A DNA stretch of 64,000 bases from Alicyclobacillus sp. (GTDB lineage Bacteria > Bacillota > Bacilli > Alicyclobacillales > Alicyclobacillaceae): assembly GCF_023511815.1 (NCBI RefSeq), contig NZ_JAIMAV010000005.1, positions 1-64,000 on the forward strand, given 5' to 3'. The translations under genes were made by a program, and so were the position numbers. The notes beneath the pieces are model-generated. The model ran no database searches. It had not been told where the DNA came from and saw only the letters and a list, made by a program, of their open reading frames with translations. Of the stretch, positions 39,451-51,512 are shown piece by piece. The stretch's first letter is position 1, and every line of letters begins with the position of its first letter.

Positions 39451-39840
39451 ATGAAAGGTGTGTGGGTGGGGTTGAGCCTGCTCGCCGTGGCCGGTTTGGC
39501 CACCGGGTGCGGCGGGTCTGCCGACGGGGGGCAGAGCGGTAGCGGGTCGGTTCCCGCGAATGCGGTCAAGGTCAATGTGCAGGCATCGAACTGGAAGTGG
39601 ACCTTGGATCAGACGACGTTCAAGGTCGGGGTGCCCGTGGACTTCCGGGTGCAGGCGACGGAAGGCGCGCACGGTTTCTCCATCGCCGGGACGAACATCA
39701 ACCGGACCGTCGCGCAGGGACAGGATCCGGTCGATGTGGTGTGGACGCCGGATAAGCCGGGCACGTACACGATCCAGTGCAGTGTGTACTGCGGCACCGG
39801 ACATGGGACGATGCAGACCCAGATCACGGTGACGCCCTGA
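39451..39840 (+). CDS. CuA-domain lipoprotein (cytochrome c oxidase subunit II-like cupredoxin)
   Basis: Lipobox LATGC; CSVYCGTGHGTM CuA ligand motif; HGFSI His. Confidence 0.85.
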   Translation: MKGVWVGLSLLAVAGLATGCGGSADGGQSGSGSVPANAVKVNVQASNWKWTLDQTTFKVGVPVDFRVQATEGAHGFSIAGTNINRTVAQGQDPVDVVWTPDKPGTYTIQCSVYCGTGHGTMQTQITVTP

Positions 39841-39925
39841 CGCCGGAAGGCATTGACGGATGGCAGACGGGCGCATCGCAGCACGGGGCGGATGCGTGCG
39901 GACAAAGCTGGAGGAGGTTGACGCG

Positions 39926-40237
39926 ATGCCGGTGACGGAGGAGATGGTGCGCGGCGTTTTGACCGACGTGCTGGATCCGGAGATCCAGATTGACATCGTC
40001 AATCTGGGGATGGTCTACGGGGTCGACATCTCGGAGGACGGGAAAAAGGTGACGGTCACCATGACGTTGACCACCATGGGATGCCCGATTTTTGAGGACC
40101 TGAAGGACCAGATCATCGAGCGGGTCAAAGCGCTCCCTGGGGTCGAGGACGTCGAGGTGATCCTCACGTTCGATCCGCCCTGGGACAAAGAGATGATGTC
40201 CGAAGAGGCCAAGCTGGTGTTCAAGTACCTGTTCTGA
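39926..40237 (+). CDS. DUF59/MIP18-type metal-sulfur cluster assembly factor (SufT-like)
   Basis: VLTDVLDPEIQIDIVNLGMVYGVDI...MTLTTMGCPIFEDLKDQI. Confidence 0.88.
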   Translation: MPVTEEMVRGVLTDVLDPEIQIDIVNLGMVYGVDISEDGKKVTVTMTLTTMGCPIFEDLKDQIIERVKALPGVEDVEVILTFDPPWDKEMMSEEAKLVFKYLF

Positions 40238-40267
40238 TGTGTCAATCGTTTCCAGTCATGAGCCGCG

Positions 40268-40314
40268 GCAATCGCGGCGGCACGCCCTGGGCGCGTTGCC
40301 GCGATTGCATTTTC
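40268..40314 (+). terminator. terminator-like hairpin between the DUF59 gene and sufC
   Basis: GCAATCGCGGC ... GCCGCGATTGC followed by attttctt. Confidence 0.65.
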
Positions 40315-40401
40315 TTCGCGGTGTGATAAGCTTAGAGTTGAAACATGACTTTTACAGTCAACTTTGGATGCGACAACATTCACGGAAAGGTTGGTTCACG
40401 A

Positions 40402-41187
40402 ATGGCGGGTCCCGTGTTTGAGATTGAAGATCTGCGGGTGAGCGTGGAAGACAAGGAGATCGTCCGCGGTTTGAATCTGACCCTCAGAGGTGGCGAGATC
40501 CACGCCATCATGGGGCCGAACGGCACCGGAAAGAGCACCCTGGCGTCGGCTCTGATGGGACATCCGGCGTACGAGGTGACCGGCGGCCGGGTGACGTTGG
40601 ACGGGGAGGACGTCCTCGAGATGGCCGTCGATGAACGGGCGCGCAAGGGTATGTTCCTGGCGATGCAGTACCCGGCGGAGGTGCCCGGCGTCTCCAACGC
40701 CAACTTCATCCGGACGGCGTTGAACGCGCGCCTGGGTGAGGGCAACGAGGTGCCGGTGATCAAATTCCACCGGGAGCTGCAGGCCCAGATGAAGCGGTTG
40801 AACATCGATCCGGTGTTCGCCGAGCGCTATCTGAACGAGGGGTTCTCGGGCGGCGAGAAAAAGCGCAACGAGATCCTCCAGATGGTCATGCTCAAGCCGC
40901 GTGTGGTGATCCTGGACGAGATTGACTCGGGCCTGGACATCGACGCCCTGAAGATTGTCGCTGAGGCGGTCAACTCCATGCGCTCGCCCGAGGTGACGTT
41001 CCTCATCATCACCCACTATCAGCGGTTGTTGCAGTACATTGTGCCGGATCACGTGCACGTGATGATGCAGGGGCGCATCGTCCGTTCCGGCGGCCGTGAG
41101 TTGGCGGAGCGGCTGGAGGCGGAAGGCTACGACTGGCTCAAGCATGAGCTGGGCATCGAAGATGAGACCGTCGGAGCGCAGGCGTGA
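40402..41187 (+). CDS. sufC: Fe-S cluster assembly ATPase SufC
   Basis: GGEIHAIMGPNGTGKSTLASALMGHPAYEVTGG; FSGGEKKRNEILQMVMLKPRVVILDEIDSGLDIDAL. Confidence 0.97.
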   Translation: MAGPVFEIEDLRVSVEDKEIVRGLNLTLRGGEIHAIMGPNGTGKSTLASALMGHPAYEVTGGRVTLDGEDVLEMAVDERARKGMFLAMQYPAEVPGVSNANFIRTALNARLGEGNEVPVIKFHRELQAQMKRLNIDPVFAERYLNEGFSGGEKKRNEILQMVMLKPRVVILDEIDSGLDIDALKIVAEAVNSMRSPEVTFLIITHYQRLLQYIVPDHVHVMMQGRIVRSGGRELAERLEAEGYDWLKHELGIEDETVGAQA

Positions 41188-41202
41188 GGAGGGAGTCGGA
41201 CG

Positions 41203-44136
<2,934 letters not shown>

Positions 44137-44233
44137 GCCGGTGAGCGCCGGTTGCACGGCGGACGCAAGGATGCGGGGCGAAAAGCCGAAGACAAGGTTT
44201 CCGGATTGAATATCCGATTTGGGAGGGATCACC

Positions 44234-45631
44234 ATGGCGAAGGTGCTGCCGGAACTGGAGGAGTACCAGTACGGATTTCGCGACCGGGACATCTCCATCG
44301 TGAAGTTCCAGAAGGGCCTGTCGCGCAAGGTCGTCGAGGAGATCTCGATGATGAAAAACGAGCCGGGGTGGATGACCGACTTCCGCCTGCGTGCGCTCGA
44401 CATCTTCTATCAGAAGCCGATGCCGACCTGGGGTGCGGATCTCGGCGAACTCGACTTTGACGACATCACGTACTACGTGAAGCCGACGGAGAAGAAGGGC
44501 AAGACCTGGGAGGAAGTTCCTCAGGAGATCAAGAACACGTTCGATCGCCTGGGCATTCCGGAGGCGGAGCAGAAGTTTCTGGCCGGGGTCTCGGCGCAGT
44601 ACGAGTCGGAGGTCGTGTACCACTCGATGCGCGCCGACCTGGAGAAGCTCGGGATTCTGTTCACCGACACCGACACGGCGCTGCGCGAGTACCCGGAGAT
44701 CTTCAAGGAGTACTTCGGGACCGTCATTCCGCCCGAGGACAATAAGTTCGCGGCGCTCAACAGCGCGGTCTGGTCGGGCGGCAGCTTCATCTATGTGCCG
44801 AAGGGCGTCAAGTGCGATGTGCCGCTGCAGGCGTACTTCCGCATCAATTCGGAGAACATGGGTCAGTTCGAGCGCACCCTGATCATCGCGGACGAGGACA
44901 GCTTCGTGCACTATGTCGAAGGTTGCACCGCGCCGATCTACAGCACCAACTCGCTGCACAGCGCCGTGGTGGAGATCATCGTCAAGGACCGGGCGCGCGT
45001 ACGCTACACGACCATTCAGAACTGGGCGCCGAACATCTACAATCTGGTGACCAAGCGCGCCGTGGCGCATCGGGATGCGACCATGGAGTGGGTCGACGGC
45101 AACATCGGATCGAAGGTGACCATGAAGTACCCGAGCGTGTACCTCATGGGCGAAGGTGCCAAGGGGATGGTGCTGTCCATCGCCGTGGCCGGCCGCAACC
45201 AGCATCAGGACACGGGGGCCAAGATGGTGCACATGGCGCCGAACACCACCTCGACCATCGTGTCCAAGTCCATCAGCAAGCACGGCGGCAAGACGACATA
45301 CCGCGGGCTGGCTAGCTTCGGGCCGAACGCGACCAACGCCAAGGCGAACGTCAAGTGCGACACCCTGATCCTCGACGATGATTCGACGTCCGACACCATC
45401 CCGTACAACGAGATCCGCAACGACGACGTCACCCTCGAGCACGAGGCGAGCGTGTCGAAGGTCAGCGAGGAGCAGCTGTTCTACCTGATGAGCCGCGGCA
45501 TCTCCGAGGAGGACGCGACGCGGATGATCGTCATGGGCTTCATCGAGCCGTTCACGCGCGAGCTGCCCATGGAGTACGCGGTCGAGATGAACCGGTTGAT
45601 CAAATTCGAGATGGAAGGGTCCATCGGCTGA
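44234..45631 (+). CDS. sufB: Fe-S cluster assembly protein SufB
   Basis: [101 protein letters not shown]. Confidence 0.97.
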   Translation: MAKVLPELEEYQYGFRDRDISIVKFQKGLSRKVVEEISMMKNEPGWMTDFRLRALDIFYQKPMPTWGADLGELDFDDITYYVKPTEKKGKTWEEVPQEIKNTFDRLGIPEAEQKFLAGVSAQYESEVVYHSMRADLEKLGILFTDTDTALREYPEIFKEYFGTVIPPEDNKFAALNSAVWSGGSFIYVPKGVKCDVPLQAYFRINSENMGQFERTLIIADEDSFVHYVEGCTAPIYSTNSLHSAVVEIIVKDRARVRYTTIQNWAPNIYNLVTKRAVAHRDATMEWVDGNIGSKVTMKYPSVYLMGEGAKGMVLSIAVAGRNQHQDTGAKMVHMAPNTTSTIVSKSISKHGGKTTYRGLASFGPNATNAKANVKCDTLILDDDSTSDTIPYNEIRNDDVTLEHEASVSKVSEEQLFYLMSRGISEEDATRMIVMGFIEPFTRELPMEYAVEMNRLIKFEMEGSIG

Positions 45632-45937
45632 ATGGCGTGGGTGAAGGTCGCCCGGGTGGACGAGGTTCCGCTCGGGCGGATGGTGAAGGTGACCGTCGAC
45701 GAGGACGATATCGCGGTGTACCATACAGAGGAAGGGATCTTTGCGACGTCGGACGTGTGCACACACGCAACCGCCTCGCTCTCGAGCGGGAAGCTGGACG
45801 GTTGCATCGTGACCTGCCCCAAGCACGGGGGGAAGTTCGACGTGCGGACCGGCGCGGCCGTGACGTTGCCGTGCGTGTTCCCCGTCGAAACGTTTCCGGT
45901 CGAGGTGCGCGGCGACGAGATTTGGTTGGATGTGTGA
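45632..45937 (+). CDS. Rieske-type non-heme [2Fe-2S] protein
   Basis: CTHATASLSSGKLDGCIVTCPKHGGKFDVRTG; start codon directly abuts the sufB stop. Confidence 0.92.
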   Translation: MAWVKVARVDEVPLGRMVKVTVDEDDIAVYHTEEGIFATSDVCTHATASLSSGKLDGCIVTCPKHGGKFDVRTGAAVTLPCVFPVETFPVEVRGDEIWLDV

Positions 45938-46060
45938 CGCACACCGGGCGGTCGCCCGGGTGGCCGCTGCCAATGCTGATCACGTGCACACGCGGATTCA
46001 GGCGAACTTCGCTCGGTCCTTTGCCGCGGTGGCCGGGGGCCGGGCCGTGACACTGGGGGT

Positions 46061-46513
46061 ATGGCCGTGAAGGTGTCGAGGCGGACGGAGTACGGCCTGC
46101 GCGCGATGGTGGCGTTGGCGGAATTGGCGGGGGACCGTCGACCGGTGTCGCTGCCCACCATCGCCGAGGCGGAGGGAATCCCGGAGCAGTTCTTGGATCA
46201 GATTGTGGCAAAGTTGCGCAGGGCGGGTTTTGTGAAGAGTGTGCGCGGCGTCAACGGCGGTTACCTGTTGGCGCGCCCGGCGGAGGAGATCTCCATCGGC
46301 GCGTTGGTGCGCCTTCTCGAAGGGTCGCTCGCACCCATCGAATGCATCGGGGAAGACGTGCGCGATCCCGGCGCCATCTGCGGCCGGGCTGGCGCCTGCC
46401 ACACCCGCAACGTGTGGTTGCGGGTGATGAACGCCCTGACGGACGCGTTGGACTCGTTGACGCTGGCGGACGTCATGCGCGACGAGGTGACGGTGCACGA
46501 GGCCGCACCCTGA
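46061..46513 (+). CDS. Rrf2 family transcriptional regulator
   Basis: VKVSRRTEYGLRAMVALAELAG...IAEAEGIPEQFLDQIVAKLRRAGFVKSVRGVNGGYLLARP; C...C...C ligand-like region CIGEDVRDPGAICGRAGACHTR. Confidence 0.93.
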   Translation: MAVKVSRRTEYGLRAMVALAELAGDRRPVSLPTIAEAEGIPEQFLDQIVAKLRRAGFVKSVRGVNGGYLLARPAEEISIGALVRLLEGSLAPIECIGEDVRDPGAICGRAGACHTRNVWLRVMNALTDALDSLTLADVMRDEVTVHEAAP

Positions 46514-46595
46514 CTTGATGCGGCGGTTTGTGCGAAGCGGATGCAAACCGACGTGCCGCTGACCACGGGTGGGCGGCACGCGGCCCCAAACGGAT

Positions 46596-46638
46596 AATAG
46601 CCCGGGTGGACAGGTCCAAGTCCACCCGGGCTATTTTC
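46596..46638 (+). terminator. perfect 16-bp-stem terminator (aatagcccgggtggac/gtccacccgggctatt)
   Basis: Perfect inverted repeat, 8-nt loop, A/T flanks; may act bidirectionally. Confidence 0.85.
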
Positions 46639-46730
46639 GCTGCCCGCGGTACCCGGTTTGCCGACCGAAGCCTCTGGCCGAGCGGGAGGACGCCCGCCCG
46701 GCCAAAGGCGACGCGGCGTTTTGGGAACCG

Positions 46731-47018
46731 TCAGTTGGCGTCGAAGCCGAGATCGATCTTCGGCAACTCCTGAATGCGCTGCACCGCGAGGCTGCGCTGC
46801 CGGCATGCCGCGACGTATTCGCGGTACACGGAGAGCAGCTGCGGGTGTTCGCGCAGCAACTGGTCATCCAGTCGGACGTGGTGCTCTTCGTGGTCGTACG
46901 CGAGGTGGTAGCTGGGGTTGTACCCCAGATCCCGCAACGTGTTCAGCAGGGCGGACAACAATTCATTCACACGGTGATGCGCGCGACTCCACTCCTCAGA
47001 CGACTGCATGAGGTCCAT
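46731..47018 (-). CDS. hypothetical protein, 95 aa
   Basis: Non-low-complexity ORF MDLMQSSEEWSRAHHRVNELLSALLNTLRDLGYNPSYHLAYDHEEHHVRL...; followed by the bidirectional terminator. Confidence 0.6.
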   Translation of the reverse strand: MDLMQSSEEWSRAHHRVNELLSALLNTLRDLGYNPSYHLAYDHEEHHVRLDDQLLREHPQLLSVYREYVAACRQRSLAVQRIQELPKIDLGFDAN

Positions 47019-47086
47019 CCCATTTCCCCCTTCCCTATGCAGAGCGCGGGTTTGGGCCTACTCCATCGCTTCGGGTTGGCGCAAAT

Positions 47087-47116
47087 TTGAAACGTGTCCT
47101 GCCTCCATAGTATAAT
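47087..47116 (+). promoter_or_regulatory. sigma-A type promoter for peroxiredoxin
   Basis: TTGAAA-N18-TATAAT. Confidence 0.65.
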
Positions 47117-47182
47117 CCTTCATGTGCTTCACCGCCAGTCGCAGCCAAAGTTCACCAGATACAGTCACGAGGAGGGAACGAT

Positions 47183-47722
47183 ATGCCACTCGTCGGTCAA
47201 CCCGCTCCCGATTTTGACATGCTGAGCACCAAGAACATGAAGACGTTGGACGAGCACGTCCGCCTGTCCGACTATCGGGGTAAGTGGTTGGTGATGTTCT
47301 TCTATCCGGCGGACTTCACGTTTGTCTGCCCGACCGAGATCATCGCCATGAACGAGCGTCTGCAGGAGTTCAAGGACCTGGACGCGGAGGTTCTGGGTGT
47401 CAGCTGTGACTCCGTGCACAGCCACAAGGCCTGGATCAACACCCCGCGTTCCGAGAACGGCCTGGGCGGTCTGGATTATCCGCTGGCGGCGGACTTCACC
47501 AAGGAGGTCGCGCGCAAGTACGACGTTTTGGTGGAGGAATCCGGACAAGCCCTGCGCGGGCTGTTCATCATCGACCCGGAGGGCATCCTGCGCTACCAGG
47601 TCGTGCACGACATGAACATCGGGCGCAGCGTCGATGAGACCCTGCGCGTGCTGGAGGCGCTCCAGGCGGGCGGCATGTGCCCGGCCAACTGGAAGCCCGG
47701 CGACAAGCTGTTGGAAGTCTGA
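47183..47722 (+). CDS. 2-Cys peroxiredoxin (AhpC/TSA family)
   Basis: FYPADFTFVCPTEI; C-terminal MCPANWKPG resolving Cys. Confidence 0.95.
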   Translation: MPLVGQPAPDFDMLSTKNMKTLDEHVRLSDYRGKWLVMFFYPADFTFVCPTEIIAMNERLQEFKDLDAEVLGVSCDSVHSHKAWINTPRSENGLGGLDYPLAADFTKEVARKYDVLVEESGQALRGLFIIDPEGILRYQVVHDMNIGRSVDETLRVLEALQAGGMCPANWKPGDKLLEV

Positions 47723-47902
47723 GCAGGCGGCCTGCCGAATGGCCGATTCAAGCGGCCGGCGGCGAAGGGCTCACGCCGGTGGCATCCGCCGGTGCGGCGC
47801 GAATCCTCCACGGGTTCGCGCCTTTTTCCCATCGGCGGCGTGATGCCATCCGCCAGGGCGGAGCGTCCGCGTGGGCCGAATTTCAGACGGGGGGATGATC
47901 CC

Positions 47903-48364
47903 ATGCCGATGCGGTTGGGCACGCCCATGCCGAGTTTGGAAGGCGCCACCGAGTGGTGGCACACGGACGGCGGGGCGCCGAAACTGGAACCTGGCAAGGT
48001 GACGCTGATTCACTTCTGGGCGGTGTCGTGCCACATCTGCCATGAGACGATGAACGACGTCATCGCCATCAAAGAGAAGTACGAGCCACAGGGCCTTCAG
48101 GTGGTGGCGCTGCACATGCCGCGCTACGAGGAGGACGCGGACGCCAAGCGGGTGAAGGAGGACGTGGAGACGTACCGGATCACGCAGCCGGTCGGATTGG
48201 ACCATCTGCACCGGATCGCCAACGCGTTTCAGAACGAGTACGTCCCGGCCTTCTTCGTGTTTGGGCGCGACGGAAATCTGATGTTCCGCGCCGCGGGCGA
48301 CAAGGGCTTTCAGAAGGTGGAACCGAAAATCCGGGAGGCGCTCGGGTTGCCGGCCGAGGCTTGA
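47903..48364 (+). CDS. TlpA-like thiol-disulfide oxidoreductase
   Basis: LIHFWAVSCHICHETMNDV (CxxC), cis-Pro YVPAFFVF. Confidence 0.85.
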   Translation: MPMRLGTPMPSLEGATEWWHTDGGAPKLEPGKVTLIHFWAVSCHICHETMNDVIAIKEKYEPQGLQVVALHMPRYEEDADAKRVKEDVETYRITQPVGLDHLHRIANAFQNEYVPAFFVFGRDGNLMFRAAGDKGFQKVEPKIREALGLPAEA

Positions 48365-48441
48365 GACCTACGCGGCCGGGGATGAGGCGGGCGCCTGAGG
48401 TGAGGGGGTGTGCGGCGGTGCCGAACACCCCCTCAAACAAT

Positions 48442-48470
48442 TTGACATCCTCTCGCATATCTCGTACAAT
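48442..48470 (+). promoter_or_regulatory. consensus sigma-A promoter for fadR-etfBA
   Basis: TTGACA-N17-TACAAT. Confidence 0.8.
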
Positions 48471-48483
48471 GACGTCGTATAAA

Positions 48484-48501
48484 TGAATGACAATTCATTC
48501 A
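48484..48501. promoter_or_regulatory. FadR-type operator
   Basis: TGAATGA-CAAT-TCATTCA, perfect 7-bp arms matching the known Bacillus FadR box arms; directly downstream of the promoter. Confidence 0.85.
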
Positions 48502-48517
48502 GCGGGAGGGGCAGGGT

Positions 48518-49159
48518 ATCGCAAACCGGCGCGATGAAGCCAAGTATGACGCGATTCTGGCGGCAGCCGTCCAGGTCATGGCCGAGCACGGCTACCACCA
48601 CGCGCAGATCTCCCGCATCGCGCGGACGGCGGGTGTGGCGGATGGAACCGTGTATCTCTATTTCAAAAACAAGGAGGACATCCTGATCTCCTTGTTGCGG
48701 CAGGCCATCGGCCGCATCGTCGAAAAGCTCCAGCAACGGATCGCCGGCTTGGAACGGGCGGAGGATCAGCTGCGCGCGCTCGTCGAGCTGTATCTGCAGG
48801 AGCTCGGGGCCCATCCGCAGCTGGCGATGGTCACCCAGGTGCACCTTCGCCAGGTGGACGCGGGCATCCGGCGTGAAATCGGGGACATCATGAAACCGTT
48901 TTATCGTGCGCTCGACGACGTGATTGAGCTGGGCATGCGGCAGGGGGTGTTCCGGCCGAACATCAATCCGCGCATCGCCAGGCGGATGATCTTCGGGACG
49001 CTGGATGAGACGGTGACCGCGTGGGTGTTGCCGGGCGGCAAGTACGACCTGGCCAGTCTGGCGGAGGATGTCGTGGATGTGTTGTTGTACGGATTGTCCC
49101 GGACGCGGGCGGCGGAGGCACCCGGCCGCGGGGAGATCCCCCCGGCCGAGGTCATGTGA
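48518..49159 (+). CDS. fadR: TetR family regulator, FadR-like (start codon probably ATC at 48518)
   Basis: ANRRDEAKYDAILAAAVQVMAEHGYHHAQISRIARTAGVADGTVYLYFKNKEDILISLLRQ...RMIFGTLDETVTAWVL; GGGAGGGG 7 nt upstream of ATC; first ATG in frame (48578) would remove HTH helix 1. Confidence 0.85.
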   Translation: MANRRDEAKYDAILAAAVQVMAEHGYHHAQISRIARTAGVADGTVYLYFKNKEDILISLLRQAIGRIVEKLQQRIAGLERAEDQLRALVELYLQELGAHPQLAMVTQVHLRQVDAGIRREIGDIMKPFYRALDDVIELGMRQGVFRPNINPRIARRMIFGTLDETVTAWVLPGGKYDLASLAEDVVDVLLYGLSRTRAAEAPGRGEIPPAEVM

Positions 49160-49191
49160 CCGTCGCCCAGATGGAGGAGAGGAGAGGGACC

Positions 49192-49962
49192 GTGAACATT
49201 CTGGTGTGCTTGAAGCAGACGTTTGACACCGAGGAGCGCATCGTGGTCGAGAACGGCCGCGTGAAGGAGGACGGGGTCAAGTTCATCATCAACCCGTATG
49301 ACGAGTACGCGGTTGAGGAGGCGCTCCGCCTGAAGGAGGAACACGGCGGCGAGGTGACGGTGGTCTCCGTCGGCCCGTCGCGTTTCGAGGAAGCGATTCG
49401 CACCGCGCTCGCCATGGGCGCCGATGAGGGCATTCTCGCGGATGACCCGGCGCTGTTCGGCGACGAGTACACGGTGGCCAAGGTTTTGGCGGCCATCATC
49501 CGGCAACGGCCGTACGACATCATCCTCGCCGGCAACCAGGCGATTGACGATGGCTCCGGCCAGGTGGCGGTCCGTCTGGCGGAGGAACTCGGCATCCCGC
49601 ACATCTCGACCCTGACCAAATTGGTCGTGGAGGGCAACCAGGTCACGGGCTACCGCGACGCCGAAGGCGACGTGGAGGTGGTCCAGGGCACCCTTCCGGT
49701 GGTGGTCACCGCGCAGCAGGGGCTGAATGACCCGCGTTACCCGACCCTGATTGGCATCCGCAAGGCGAGCAAGAAACCCATCACGCGCGTGACGGCGGCG
49801 GACCTCGGCCTCAACCCGGACGACATCCGGCCGCGCACCAAGGTCGTGGACACGTTTCTGCCGAAGCCGAAGCAGGCGGGCAAGATCCTGCAGGGCGAGC
49901 TGCAGGACCAGGTCCGCGAGTTGATCCAGTCGCTGCGCACGGTCGACAAGGTCATTGGTTGA
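49192..49962 (+). CDS. etfB: electron transfer flavoprotein beta subunit
   Basis: VNILVCLKQTFDTEERIVV...INPYDEYAVEEALRLKEEHGGEVTVVSVG; AGNQAIDDGSGQVAVRLAEELGIPHISTLTKL. Confidence 0.96.
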   Translation: MNILVCLKQTFDTEERIVVENGRVKEDGVKFIINPYDEYAVEEALRLKEEHGGEVTVVSVGPSRFEEAIRTALAMGADEGILADDPALFGDEYTVAKVLAAIIRQRPYDIILAGNQAIDDGSGQVAVRLAEELGIPHISTLTKLVVEGNQVTGYRDAEGDVEVVQGTLPVVVTAQQGLNDPRYPTLIGIRKASKKPITRVTAADLGLNPDDIRPRTKVVDTFLPKPKQAGKILQGELQDQVRELIQSLRTVDKVIG

Positions 49963-49985
49963 CAACGACGGGAGGGACCCGAGAC

Positions 49986-50963
49986 ATGGCGAAGAATGTG
50001 TTGGTGTTGGCGGATGTCCGCCGGGGCAAGTTGCGCAATGTGACCTTCGAGATGCTCGGCGCGGCGCATCGCATCGCGGACGGGGGCGAGGTGTCGATCG
50101 CGATCCTCGGCCATGGAGTGGAGGCGCTGGCGGAGGGCCTCGGCGCCCACGGCGCGGACCGGGTGTTCGTGGTGGACGCGCCGGAGCTTGAACACTACAC
50201 GCCGGACGCCCACAGGAAGGCGTTCATGGAGTGCGTGCGCGCGGCGAATCCGGACATCCTGCTGTTCGCACACTCCGCGGTGGGCAAGGATCTGGCACCG
50301 GTCATCGCGACGCGGTTGGGCGCGGGCCAGGTGTCGGACGTGGTGGACATCGAGGGCACCGGGGACTCGCTGACGTTCACCCGGCCGATTTACGCCGGGA
50401 AGGCGTTCACCAAGGTCCAGGTCACCGAGGGGAAGGTGGTTGTCACCGTACGCCCGAACAACCTGACGCCGGCGGAGGGAGACCTCGGAAAAGCCGGTCA
50501 GGTGGAGAAGCTGGCGGTGAGCTTCGGGCCGCAGGATTTGGCGACGGTGGTCAAGGAGATCGTCCAGAAGACGACATCGGGCGTGGACCTCACGGAGGCG
50601 AAGATCATCGTCTCCGGCGGCCGCGGCGTCAAGAGCGCGGAAGGATTCAAGCCGTTGTACGAGCTGGCGGCGGTGCTCGGCGCCGCCGTCGGGGCGTCGC
50701 GCGGGGCCTGCGACGCGGGGTACTGCGATTACGCGTTGCAGATTGGGCAGACCGGCAAGGTTGTGACCCCGGATCTGTACATCGCCTGCGGCATCTCCGG
50801 CGCCATCCAGCATCTGGCCGGGATGTCCAACTCGAAGGTGATTGTCGCCATCAACAAGGACCCGGAGGCGCCGATCTTCCAGGTGGCGGACTACGGCATT
50901 GTGGGCGACCTGTTCGAAGTGGTCCCGATGATGACCGAGCTGCTCAAGAAGGAGTTGGCCTGA
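49986..50963 (+). CDS. etfA: electron transfer flavoprotein alpha subunit
   Basis: [40 protein letters not shown]...[29 protein letters not shown]. Confidence 0.96.
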   Translation: MAKNVLVLADVRRGKLRNVTFEMLGAAHRIADGGEVSIAILGHGVEALAEGLGAHGADRVFVVDAPELEHYTPDAHRKAFMECVRAANPDILLFAHSAVGKDLAPVIATRLGAGQVSDVVDIEGTGDSLTFTRPIYAGKAFTKVQVTEGKVVVTVRPNNLTPAEGDLGKAGQVEKLAVSFGPQDLATVVKEIVQKTTSGVDLTEAKIIVSGGRGVKSAEGFKPLYELAAVLGAAVGASRGACDAGYCDYALQIGQTGKVVTPDLYIACGISGAIQHLAGMSNSKVIVAINKDPEAPIFQVADYGIVGDLFEVVPMMTELLKKELA

Positions 50964-51031
50964 CCGAAGGAGTCGGCCCGACAAACCGTGGGGCGGGGTG
51001 TGATGCACCCCGCCCCATCGTCTGTGCGCCG

Positions 51032-51166
51032 TCAGTGGAGCAGATTCGCCGCCTGTGCGGTCACGAACGACGTGTCCACCTTCGGAAACGGCGGTTGCGG
51101 GCGGAAGGTCTCGATGGCCTCGATGACGAGCGCAATGACGAATAAGGCCAGGAAGAACCGACGCAT
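51032..51166 (-). CDS. small membrane protein, 44 aa
   Basis: MRRFFLALFVIALVIEAIETFRPQPPFPKVDTSFVTAQAANLLH with AAAGGAGGACA upstream of ATG; single TM. Confidence 0.5.
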   Translation of the reverse strand: MRRFFLALFVIALVIEAIETFRPQPPFPKVDTSFVTAQAANLLH

Positions 51167-51272
51167 CCTGAATGTCCTCCTTTGCAAGACCCCGGGCCTC
51201 GGCTGCGATGTGCCGTGTCCCCCGGGCGGTGTGCCGTAAACTCCCAACCCATTGTAGCAAAACCGCGTGCGC

Positions 51273-51380
51273 CCTGCACCGCGGCCGCCGGCGGGTCGAT
51301 GTTTCGCCTTCGGGTTGGTGCCGACCACGCGCGTGTGGCGGACGCCTGCACCGCGGCCGCTGGCGGGTCGATGTTTCGCC
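51273..51380. repeat. two 36-bp direct repeats (1 mismatch) separated by 36 bp
   Basis: CCTGCACCGCGGCCGCCGGCGGGTCGATGTTTCGCC at 51273-51308 and 51345-51380. Confidence 0.85.
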
Positions 51381-51512
51381 GGGTGAAATTCCCCGGCCGG
51401 CACGGCTTGAACGCCGGGGACAACACCGCTACACTGAGACGTGTGAGAATCCGGCAAAGGGCCCGATTCGCGCGACATCGGCCGGCATCCGGCAGAAGGA
51501 GTCAGACATCGA

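Noticed and set aside
48483-48686. 67-aa plus-strand ORF starting ATG 48483 upstream of fadR
   Set aside because: Out of frame with the TetR HTH, starts inside the operator, and translates to Arg/Ser/Thr-rich nonsense.
51273-51380. CRISPR array
   Set aside because: Only two repeats and one interval, no cas genes, GC-rich imperfect repeat; listed as a direct repeat instead.
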